The translations under genes were made by a program, and so were the position numbers. Source: Turnera subulata (taxonomy: Eukaryota; Streptophyta; Magnoliopsida; Malpighiales; Passifloraceae). Taken from it: 64,000 nt of DNA. Below the pieces are notes generated by a model that made no database searches, was not told the origin of the DNA, and saw only the letters and a program-made list of their open reading frames with translations. Positions within the stretch are counted from its first letter, which is position 1. Each line of letters starts with the position of its first letter. Of this stretch, positions 11,120 through 21,774 are shown one piece after another. The stretch covers positions 5,068 through 69,067 of the forward strand of contig JAKUCV010005726.1 of the NCBI GenBank assembly GCA_028386065.3, given 5' to 3'.

Positions 11120-12406
11120 AGGAGTGGCTTCCTCATCAGTCTTGGGACCAGGTGGATCTAGGCAAATCATGTATATGGATTCAAGTTCATGGTCTCCCTT
11201 TGGAGCTTATGAATGAGGAAAACACTGCTGCTATCGACAATTTAATTAGTGGGCTGCAGGAGGTCGATATTTCGGTGGCTAGAGTACTTAACCCACAAAG
11301 TTTTATTCGGCTCAAAGTCATCTTTTCGGTAGATCGCCCTCTGTTGACAGGTTTCCACAACACTGGTCTTGATGAACAGAAGGACTGGATCCGGTTCAAG
11401 TATGAACAACTCCCGGAGTGTTGCTGGTTCTGTGGAAGGTTGGGCCATTCTCTTACCAGATGTCCCTTCAAAGGTCCTAACGACAGACCTCCTATCTATA
11501 ACATCCCAAAGAGGGGATATGGCCCATGGCTGCAGACTGAGGCTCCGAACGAAGTCTCCACCCTGCCGGAAGTAGCGCCGGAAAGCAGTAAGAGGAAAAG
11601 AACTACATCACCGGCGCGTAGCAGGAAAAAGGAAACTTCCACAAAAGAAAAAAAAGGTCTGGGTGGCAAAGCCCCTGACTATTGGGTCCCCCAAAACCAT
11701 AGCTGTCAGTAATATTCCCTCTGAGAGGCGGGTTGATTTGATGCCACCTTTAGCTGCCGAGGTCCCATATAACAACGTGATTCCAGGAGCTGCCATGGAG
11801 ATGCTGCCAACAATCCCCTTGATCCCTGTGCCGGACACTCAAGTACAGCCATTTCAAAATACTAAAGCTGTCAAGGCCACATGTAATTCTGAAGATTCGG
11901 ATGGAAGAGAATATGAGCCCCCAGTCGTTTTCTCACCTGTTACACGCCAGACCCGATCTACTGGGCTTTTGGGGTCTGACTTGGACAGCCCATGTGGAGG
12001 TGATACATACTTAAATGAAGCTGATGATGTGGACCAAGAATGGGCCAATAAGCTTGCTGAAAAGTACTCTTTAGCGCATCCTGAGGAAGACTGGGTCCAG
12101 TCTGTTGAAGCCCAACCCGAAATGCGTGTGGTGCAGGAGGCTGGCACTACTATTGACCCTTTTATACAAGCTATCAAAGCCTGGCCAGTACCCATGTTAC
12201 GCGCACTACCCTCACGCAATTTAGAATATTGTGCGCGTTTAAGAGGGTATCAAATCAGAAACCCTGTTGAGAATAACAGTACTGAACTTCCCACTCAGAG
12301 GGAACTGGTTACGGTTCCTATTGAGGTATGTAATGTCAGTGATTTCAAGGTCTGCATAAAGAAAAAGGCGTCCGTGGCCAATCGCAAGCCACGGCAAGTA
12401 CCATGA
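11120..12406 (+). pseudogene. LINE-1 ORF1, central and C-terminal part (DUF4283 end, CCHC knuckle)
   Basis: The frame resumes after the composite insertion with 'KEWLPHQSWDQVDLGKS', the second half of DUF4283. A CCHC knuckle, 'CWFCGRLGHSLTRC', follows at about 11422-11463, then a long, polar, probably disordered tail. A frameshift falls near 11650 in an A-rich run: the first frame stops at 11712 and the second continues to TGA at 12404-12406. The last codon pair overlaps the ORF2 start as ATGA (12403-12406). The protein is the RNA-binding partner of ORF2p in plant LINEs (family knowledge). Confidence 0.85.
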
Positions 12407-13714
12407 CTCTAATCTCGTGGAACTGTCAGGGAGCGGGGCAATCCCTAACAGTCGGGGCTCTACAGGAGCTCAAAAGGAAATACAACCCTAAAATGGTTTT
12501 CATTATGGAGACCAAACAATCTACCTCCTATATGGAAAGGCTTAGAAGAAAGTTTCATTTTGATCATGGTTACTATGAAGGCTGAATTGGCTTGGGAGGT
12601 GGTCTGGCTTTTTGGTGGAATTCAGAGATCACAGTTTCTATTTTGTGTAGCTGTCCAAATTATATGCATTGCAAGATGGAGGACAGCAATTTCACTTGGC
12701 GGCTGACTTGTGTGTACGCCCCTGCTAGGAGGCAAGATCGGCAGGGGTTCTGGAATGACTTAACGCAATTGCGACCGGGTAACAAACCTTGGTTACTTAT
12801 TGGTGATTTCAACTCGGTATTCCTTGCGGAAGAGAAAGATGGGGGAAATCTTCTAAGACTTTCTCAGTTACGTGATTTTGCAAACTTTTTAGAATCTATG
12901 GAACTCATGGATTTGGGCTACAAGGGTAGCCCTTTTACTTGGCATAATCGACGTGTTGGGGAAGCTTCTATTACTTCCAAAATTGATAGGGGCATTGCTA
13001 ACTTAGCCTGGCAGGTATCCTTCCCTAATGCTTGCGTGGTGCATGAAGGCTTGATAGGATCTGATCATAGACCTCTATGCCTTCTTTTTTCTGATTTGCT
13101 GTTTAAAAATAGAAGGCTCTCGCTTTGAGAGAACCATGTTGGAGGACCCCAATTGTCTGAACTTTGTGGTTAAAGGATGGGAGACTGCAACAAGAGGTAC
13201 AACGCAATCAAAACTTGCTTTCAAGCTTAAGACCACCAGAAGGTTGTTGAAGAATTGGTTCTGGAGAAAGCAAAGGGATGCGCGTCTAAAAATTTGCACT
13301 CTTCCAAAAACCATTGCTGAGCTACATGATAAACCCTATACTGCGGCTGTACAGGAAGAGGAAAGGCTTCTGGTTGAATAGCTGAATGAAGCATGGCGGC
13401 TTGAGGAAATGTATTGGCAGCAACGATCCCGTGTGAACTGGCTGAACTATGGGGATTACAACACATCCTTTTTTCATGCCTCTATGGTGCAGCGTAGACA
13501 AAGAAACCGCTTATGCAAACTTATTAATGATTCTAGGGAGTACTTAGAACACAAGGATGATATCGAAAGAGAGATTGTAAACTATTTTCACACTCTATAT
13601 GATAGTGACAATCCCAGTATCCCCCCGGAGCTATCGGATATCATACCTACTCTGGTTAATGCTCAAATGAATGAGATGCTCTTAAAACCAGTTTCGGTTG
13701 AAGAAGTCAAAATT
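12403..13714 (+). pseudogene. LINE-1 ORF2, endonuclease and start of RT (5' part)
   Basis: ATG at 12403 begins 'MTLISWNCQGAG', the signature start of LINE apurinic/apyrimidinic-type endonucleases (EEP fold). Metal-binding landmarks follow: 'FIMETK', 'GDFNSV' and, at the domain end, 'GSDHRPL'. The linker to the reverse transcriptase has the usual 'WQQRSRVNWLNYGDYNTSFFH' region, here starting near 13412. Breaks: a TGA in frame at 12583-12585, a frameshift near 13100-13130, and TAG at 13379-13381. Coding is interrupted at 13714 by the LTR starting at 13715 and resumes at 24484. Confidence 0.9.
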
Positions 13715-16700
13715 TGTAACGCCCTGGATTTCCATAATTTGATTTTTGGAATTTTTCGAATTTTTATTTCAATTTTACCCTTGAGAAATTTTCGGATTTT
13801 TGGACTAGGAAATAAATTATTTTACCTTGGCTATATCGGTATTAAGTCGTTAGTATGTCGGGTTCGGCTTTCGTTGGAGATAAAACGTGTTTCGGGATGA
13901 AACGCGGGGTTTACCGTAGCTTTGGTTAAAACTACGTCGTTTTGAGTTTGGAAAAAAAGGGGGGGTTGACTGAGCAGCCAGGGTTGACCGCGCCTAAGTG
14001 AACGAAAAGTCGTTCACCCAGGCCAGCCAAACCCTAGCCGCCTCCCCCTCCTTTTTTTCCTTTTCTCCTTTTTCTTTCTCCCTTCTTCCTTCTCTTTCTC
14101 TTCCGCCGCAGCCGACTCCCTCCCTCTCTCTCTCTCTCTCTCTCTCCCTCGGCCGCCTTCTGTTTCCTCCTCTCTTCCCTTCCGTCCTCTCACGCCGCCT
14201 CTTCTTATTCACTTCCTCACCTCTACGTCGCGACCACGACCACCACAGGTTGCAGAGGAACCGAGACCAAGCTCGAGTCGCCGCTGTCGTCGCCTTGGTC
14301 GGGTAAGCCTCCGACCCCCTTCCTCTCTTCCTCTATTTCTTTTTTTTTGTTGTTCGTGGTTGTTACTCTCGATTTGGTGGATTAACCCGATTTGGGTTTG
14401 TTTTGGGTGGCGGTCGTGTCGGTTGTTTGTGTGAGGTGGGTTGCTTACTGCCGGCGACGGTGGCTGTCGTGTGTTGTGTTCCTTGACGGCCGACGATGGT
14501 GGCTGTCGCGTGGTGGTTCCTGGATGGTGGTGTGCAGGGTGGAATTGGCAGCGCGTGCGCGTGTTTGTTGGTGTTCGGGGTCGGGTCCGCGGTGGTTCAA
14601 CGGGGTTTGTGGCTGCAGGTGTTGTTCCGAGCAGGGAGTCGGACCTTTGGACAAGCATGGTGTGGGGTTGTCCAACGGATTCCGGCGGCTTGGGCAGTGC
14701 CTTTCTGGTAAGAAATTCTGGCTTTTCTCTTTTTTCGTTTTAGTATCCTCGTGTAATTGGTTGCTGGTGTTGTGTTGAATCCGAGTTGGTTTGTTGTTGT
14801 TGGGTTGTTTCTAGCAGTTTGGGTGAATTCTAGCGAGGTTGACCGGAATCCGGCGAGGCTTGGGAATTTTCCCGCGAGGGCTCGGGTTTTGTTCCGACAA
14901 GGCAGAATATTTCCGGCTTGAGGGTATCTTCTTTGTTATGTTTTAATCTCATTCATGGCATGTATAATTAAACAAGTACTTTCATGTATCGGGAATATCG
15001 AGTTTTAGTGAAACCGTGTGTGGGGGTGTGAGAGTGTGTGGCCGGAAATTTACCGACACGGGTAGAGCTATAGGCCGGGAACATTTGGGTTCGGGAATGA
15101 CCTTAGAACGGTATTTAGGATAAACCAGGCCCAGGCCTAGCTAACCGACTTTAAAGACCGTGGGACTTTGTTGGACCTTAAGATATGGGCTTGAGGCCCA
15201 ATGACTTAAATTGGATAACCTTTGGACTTGGGTAACGGGCTTTAAGCCCAACTTCATAATGGGCTTTAGGCCCGGGATTCGGTTTTGGACTTAAATGGGC
15301 TTTAGGCCCGGGGACTCGTTATGGACTTTAAGGAATGGGCTTTAAGCCCAAATTCATAAATTAGGATAATTGCAGATTTGTGGAAGTGGGCTTTAGGCCT
15401 GAGAAATTATTTTGGGTTTTGATGGGCTTAAGCTCGGTTAACCTTAGGTCTTTATCTTTTGGAGTTTTTAGTGAGGGGATATACCCTTTCGGGCTTAGAC
15501 CCTGAAATTACTTAACCGGGTAGTTTGGGTCAGGTTTCACTCAGTTGAGCATATAGGTATCATGCATGCATGGTTTGTGATAATTGTTTTATAATTATTA
15601 TGTGTGCCGGTATTCAGGCACGGGTAATACCTCGGGAGCTGGAGGATCTGTCTTGGGAAAAGCTCCACAGGATAATCGTCGTTGAGGTGACTTTATAAGT
15701 CTTTTTATGTTTGTATGCATGTGCTTGTTAGATTGGTTTGTTTGAGTTGCATGCCTTGTTTGCTAACATGCTACGATCTGTATTGTGTGCCTGTGTGTTA
15801 CTAGTTTCCTAATGAGCATGACTTTTAAATTGTTATGGGATATAACATGTGGAGTGATTTTGGGTGATCTGTGTGATGTACTGTGGGTTGGAAACCCGGA
15901 TGCTTGATTGAGTTAATAATTCACACAACCCTGTTAAATCACAACTCTTGGCACACATGAACTCTTAAGTATGAACAAGAATAATGTACAGTAGAAGATA
16001 GGCTACTGTGTGCTGATGACTGCTTGGTTCGAGCGGGAAGTCGTACCCCTCGGGTTTGTATGCGGGATAGCATGGTATATGCGGTTTAGTATATGGGTCT
16101 GTGATGACCGGTTCTACCTCCCTCCTTCTACCTCTCCCTTTCTACCTCCCTCTTTCTCCCTGTCTCTCTCTCTCTCTCTCTATGGTGATATTTGGGCTTT
16201 ATGCCTGGTTATATTGGGCTTTCGCCCTGGTTGTCTCATGAGACGGGACCGAGCTCGACGCACACAGTAGGGGGCCCTGAATAATAAATATAATAAGAAA
16301 TCTTAACACACAACAGATGAAAAATATAAATTGTTTGCTTTATGTGGTTGGCATGTTAGTACTGGTTATTGTGTGTTTGCTTACTTGTGTTTATTTCCCT
16401 ACTTTCCTTTCGAACTTGCTTTGCACACCTACATAACTAGATTTATACTGCTCACTGAGTAGGCGACTCACATAATCGCCACCGTTGTTTTTCAGACTCT
16501 TAGTTAGCGTGCAGTCTCTCTCTTCCTTTCCGGAGTACGGACGTGGTTATCCCGGCAGGTAGCTGTGCTTCTTCTCCCGGTTGGATCCATAGAGCCGACT
16601 TGCATATCATATTTTTCCTTTTGTTTTTATTTTATCCTTATCTTTCGCTGTGTTGGATTTGGTTGAGATGTCATTATTGATTTTGATTACTTTATCGGCG

Positions 16701-16918
16701 GGTTGTCGGGATTTGATACTTGATGATGTTTCGGCGGATTGCCGGGTTGACTTATGGCTTGATAAGTCGGTTTTCTCTTGTTCTTTATGACATCTCGTTT
16801 TATTAAGATTTTCAGATAATCTTTGGTATTGGATTTCGTGTCTCGGGTTTCAGGGGCATTTTGGTAAATTCCCTTTGATTAAGTATTTTATTTGTACAAT
16901 TGGGACACGGGTGTTTCA
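13715..16918 (+). repeat. 5' LTR of gypsy copy B
   Basis: 3204 bp, TGTAACGCCC...GGGTGTTTCA. It has the family landmarks: pyrimidine-rich block (14040-14220) with a CT microsatellite, GGGC...GCCC dyads (15187-15430) and a second CT microsatellite at ~16160-16182. Relative to the 3' LTR it has ~60 extra bases near 14552-14615; the 3' LTR has lost them between short repeats. Confidence 0.92.
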
Positions 16919-16938
16919 GCTTAATAGCGGAGCAGGGT
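16919..16938 (+). other. Primer-binding site of gypsy copy B, mutated
   Basis: GCTTAATAGCGGAGCAGG follows the LTR directly. The homologous site in copy A reads GCTTGGTAGCGGAGCAGG, so two bases at the priming end have changed (GG to AA), consistent with decay. Confidence 0.8.
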
Positions 16939-17063
16939 TCAGATCCTTGGTTTTAAAAGTGTTTTAAAACTTATTTTCAAAGTGATTTTTGTGTTTAAGC
17001 CTGTTTCCAGATTTATAACTTTCAAAGTGTTTTTGACTCATTTGTATTCATATAGGCGTTGAT

Positions 17064-18175
17064 ATGGATCATCAGGGGCAGCACATTGCTGAGGATGACG
17101 CCGCTACTCATGTCTCCGACAATGTGTCGGTGATGCAGGTTCCCGTTGGTCAGGGGAACAATAATGCAGCAGGGAATGATGCTGCAGTTGGAGGAGAACA
17201 GAATGTAGTGCCACCCGTACCACCCGTTGTGGACCCAGCGTTCCAGCGGTATCAGGCCTTTTTGCAGTGGCAACAATTTCAGCAGTTTCAGTAGCAGCAG
17301 CAGGGTGCTCAGCTGGTTGCACCTGCTGCGGTAGGTGGTATGGAGAGTGGTTACAAACACATGGATAAGGCAGCAGTTAAGGAGTTCTCGGGTGAGAAAG
17401 TCAGTGCAAAGGATTCCGATGATTGGTTCCGTCAGGTGGAGAATGTCCTGGAGAAGTTCGTGTGTCCGCCTGGGCACTTGGCACGGTTTGCTGCACACAA
17501 GTTCACGGGATGTGCATTGACATGGTGGCGTGGACTTGTTAAGAACCTACCAAGGCCTGTGGAGATGCCATGGGGGGATTTCAAGGAGAAATTCTACAAA
17601 AAATTTCTCACTGTTGGTTTCTTGGAGGAGCAAAAGAAGTAGTTTCTTGAGGTAAAGCAGGGACTAGATGAGTCGGTATCAGCTTTCAGGATCCGGTTCA
17701 GCATCCTTCTCTCTTTTGCTAGGGAGTTGTGCCCGATGAGGTGACTAAGTGTAGGCGGTTTGTTAACGGCTTACGTTCGGAGTTGGCGTTAGCTGTGGCT
17801 GGTGGAGGGCACAAGACTTGAGAGGCAGTTTGTGAGGCTGCTTTAGATGCTGAGAGGTGCAGTTGATTGGACTGGAGGCTCGGGCAGCCGAGCAGAAGAA
17901 GCAGTCATCTTCTCCTGGACAGAAGAGGCAGTATTCTGATGCCGGAGATGCAGACTATTCTGGTGGACAGGGTTCTTCTTACCGAGGTTCGAAGAAGTCC
18001 CGAGGGCAGAACTATCAGGGTGGACCAGGCAGATCCTTGGGAGGATGGTCCTTTCAGTCTGGATCTCAGAGCCGTGGTTCCTCGGCACGATACTCGGGTA
18101 CATGCTGGTATTGCAATAAACCGGGACACCAGCAGTCATCTTGTTACAAGTGGATTAAGGATAGTGGTGGCAGTG
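17064..18175 (+). pseudogene. gypsy copy B gag, broken
   Basis: ATG at 17064 begins 'MDHQGQHIAEDD', then a Gln-rich stretch, the capsid-like domain with 'SDDWFRQVENVLEKF' and 'ALTWWRGLV', and the CCHC knuckle '[14 protein letters not shown]' near 18103-18144. Stops occur at 17292-17294 and 17640-17642, and the frame shifts between 17700 and 17857. From 17857 the gag C-terminus is in the same open frame as pol. Confidence 0.92.
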
Positions 18176-21100
18176 GGTCCCAGTATACAATACAGAGTTC
18201 TGTGGCTAGTGGTGCTGTTTCTTCTGGTCCGAACAGGGGTGGCGGACAGCAGGGTCGAGGTCGTGGGGTTTCTGGAGCTTCGAACCGCGGGGGTGCGACT
18301 CAGAGTGCTGCAGCTTTTAGGGTTTATGCCATCACCCGGGAGGAGGCTGCTGATGCCCCAGAGGTTATAGCAGGTACATTTATAGTTTTCGGTCAGTTTG
18401 TACATACTTTAGTTGATCCAGGTTCAACATACTCTTTTGTATCACGTGCATTCATGACCACTCATAACATAGAGGATGATAATCTTAGTAGACCCCTGAG
18501 AGTCCGTTTACCCACTGGTGATATAGTAGTTGTTGATCGAGTTTGTAGAGATGTATTGATAGAGTACGATAGTGAGAGTTTTCCTTCTGATCTTGCTGTC
18601 ATGGACTTGGGAGAGTTTGATGTTATTTTAGGCATGGATTGGTTGTCCAGACACCAGGCAGTAGTTGATTGTCGGGCCAGAGAGGTGTCTTTGTCTTCTC
18701 TGTTGGGGCACAGATTGGTATTCGTTGGAGAACAAAGAGCCCTATCGGCGTGTGGTATCTCGGCCATCCAAGCTTTTAGGATGATCCGAGAGGGTTGTGA
18801 TGCGTTTCTAGCTCATGTGATCGATTCTTCGGTACCAGTACCTGGAGTGGAGGATATTCCAATTGTTTGGGAGTTTCCTGATGTTTTTCCTGATGATCTA
18901 CCTGGGTTGCCTCCGGAGCGAGAGGTGGAGTATACAGTTGACTTGGTACCGGGAGTTGCACCTATTTCTATACCGCCCTACAGGATGGCTCCGACGGAAC
19001 TTCAGGAGTTGAAGAAACAACTAGAGGAGTTGCTGGATAAGGGTTTCATTAGACCGAGCATCTCACCTTGGGGTGCCCAGGTCTTGTTTGTGAAGAAGAA
19101 GGATGGCAGTATGCGGATGTGTGTGGACTATAGGCAGTTGAACAAGGTGACTGTGAAGAATAAGTATCCTTTGCCTAGGATCGATGACTTGTTCGATCAG
19201 TTGCAGGGTGCATCTGTATTCTCGAAGATTGACTTGCTATCTGGTTACCATCAGGTTCGGATTGCAGAGCAAGACATACCGAAGACTGCTTTCCGCACTC
19301 GGTATGGTCATTATGAGTTTGTGGTTGTTCCGTTTGGGCTGACGAATGCACCGGCAGTGTTCATGTGTATGATGCAACAGGTCTTCCATGAATTTCTGGA
19401 CCGGTTTGTGGTAGCGTTCATTGATGATATTCTGGTCTACTCGAGCAGTAAGGCCAAACATGAGGACCACTTGAGACAGGTTTTGCAGAGGTTGAGAGAA
19501 GAACAACTCTATGCCAAACTCAGTAAGTGTGAGTTTTGGTTGGATGAGGTCGCGTTTCTTGGGCATATTGTGTCCGGTGAGGGCATTAAGGTGGACCAGG
19601 CCAAGATTAAGGCAGTCATGGATTGGGAGTCACCGAAGAATGTACCTGAGATACGGAGTTTTCTTGGACTTGCTGATTACTACCGGAGGTTTATTGAGGG
19701 TTTTTCCTTAATTGCAGGTCCCATGACTAAGCTGTTGAGGAAAGACTGTACCTTTGTTTGGGATGACCGTTGCCAGAAGAGTTTTGAGGAGTTGAAGAGT
19801 CGGTTGACTTCTGCACCAGTTTTGACTGTTCCGAGACCCGGAGTGGAGTACACGGTGTTTAGTGATGCTTCTGGTTTGGGCTTGGGATGTGTTTTGATGC
19901 AGGAGGGTCGGGTGATTACTTATGCCTCCAGGCAGTGGAGAACTCACGAGAGGAACTATCCAACCCATGATCTGGAGTTAGCTGCTGTGGTCTTTGCTCT
20001 GAAAATCTGGAGACACCATCTGTACGGTGAGAAGTGTCAGATTTTCACGGATCACAAGAGTTTGAAGTACATCATGACCCAAAGGGAGCTTAATATGAGG
20101 CAGAGATGCTGGATTGAGCTTCTGAAGGATTATGATTGTACTATCGAGTACCATCTAGGCAAGGCCAATGTTCTTGCAGATGCATTGAGCCGGAAGAGAA
20201 TGGCTTCTGCGGATGAGGACCCAATTTCTTATGCTTTGCCTTCCCTGGTGGAGCTGAGGTCGTTGGATGCACAGTTGGAGGTGGATGTTACTGGGTCGTT
20301 GCTTGCCAGTTTGAGTATCCGGCCGACCTTGCGGGATAAGATCATGGAGTTGCAGTTTGGTGATCCTCATCTAGTGGAGTTGCGGGATAAGGCTCTCGGT
20401 GTGGAGAGTTCTAGTTTCTATGTCCGAGAGGATGGTGCTTTGATGACCGGTGATCGGTTGTGCGTTTCGGACGTCGATGACATGAGGAGGTCGATCATGG
20501 ATGAAGTGCATAATGCGCCATATGCTATGCATCCTGGTAGCACCAAAATGTACCAGAACTTGAAGAGTCATTATTGGTGGCCCGGGATGAAGAAGGATGT
20601 TGCGGAGTTTGTGGCTCGTTGTATGACTTGTCAGCAGGTGAAAGCCGAGCATCAGGCTCCTGCCGGCAAGTTGAGATCTTTGACTATTCCGCAGTGGAAG
20701 TGGGAGCATATCACTATGGACTTTGTGATCGGGTTACCAAGGACCCGGTGGTCGACATGATGCCATCTGGGTCATTGTTGACAGGTTGACCAAGTCAGCT
20801 CATTTCCTACCGATTCAACAGACGGATACAATGGATAAGCTGGCGAGGTTATATGTTTTGGGTATTGTCCGTCTACATGGAGTTCCACTATCCATTGTGT
20901 CGGACAGGGATCTGAGGTTTACTTCCTATTTCTGGAAGAGCTTACAGTCAGCTTTGGGTATTAAGCTGAATTTCAGTACTGCATTCCATCCGCAGACCGA
21001 TGGACAGTCGGAGAGAACTATACAGACACTAGAGGATATGCTTAGAGCTTGTGTGCTCAATTTCAGTGGTTCTTGGGACGAGACTTTACCGTTAGTTGAG

Positions 21101-21503
21101 TTTGCCTATAATAACGGGTATCACTCCAGTATCGGTATGGCGCCTTATGAGGCTTTGTATGGGCGAAAGTGTCGTAGTCCGATCTGTTGGGATGAGGAAG
21201 GTCTGAGACAGGTGGTTGGTCCGGACCTAGTCCAGGAGACTGTTGATCAGATCGAGGTGGTTAAGTAGTGCATGAGAGCTGCTCAAGACCGGCAAAAGAG
21301 TTTTGCTGATAAGCATCGTCGGGAGATGGAGTACAGTGTAGGTGACAGAGTTTTCCTCCGTATTGCTCCCTAGAGAGGTGTTATCTGATTTGGGAGGAAG
21401 GGCAAGCTGAGCCCTCGTTATATTGGTCCTTATGAGATCATGGAGCGGATTGGTCCGCTGGCTTACAGGTTGGCTTTACCGGAGGAGCTGTCGCGCATAC
21501 ATG
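17857..21503 (+). pseudogene. gypsy copy B pol, long open frame then broken and truncated
   Basis: One open frame of 967 codons (17857-20760) carries the gag knuckle, protease ('[10 protein letters not shown]'), reverse transcriptase ('[12 protein letters not shown]', '[11 protein letters not shown]'), RNase H ('[11 protein letters not shown]') and the integrase HHCC head with the start of its core ('[12 protein letters not shown]'). A one-base loss near 20748 shifts the frame; integrase continues at 20786-21268 ('TDGQSERTIQTLEDML'), then three further stops. The sequence ends in '[10 protein letters not shown]' at ~21503, where the chromovirus-like tail present in copy A is deleted and LTR sequence begins. 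RT catalytic residues are intact, unlike copy A. Confidence 0.93.
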
Positions 21504-21511
21504 ATGAGCCC

Positions 21512-21725
21512 TCGGGGTTTACCGTAGCTCTGGTTAAAACTACGTCATTTTGAGTTTGGAAAAAAAGGGGGGTTGACTGAGCAGCCAAGGTTAACCGCGC
21601 CTAAGTGAACGACAAGTCGTTCACCTAGGCCAGCCAAACCCTAGCCGCCTCCCCCTTCTTCTTTTTCCTTTTCTCCTTTTTCTTTCTCCCCTCTTCCTTC
21701 TCTTTCTCTTCCGCCGCAGCCGACT

Positions 21726-21774
<49 letters not shown>

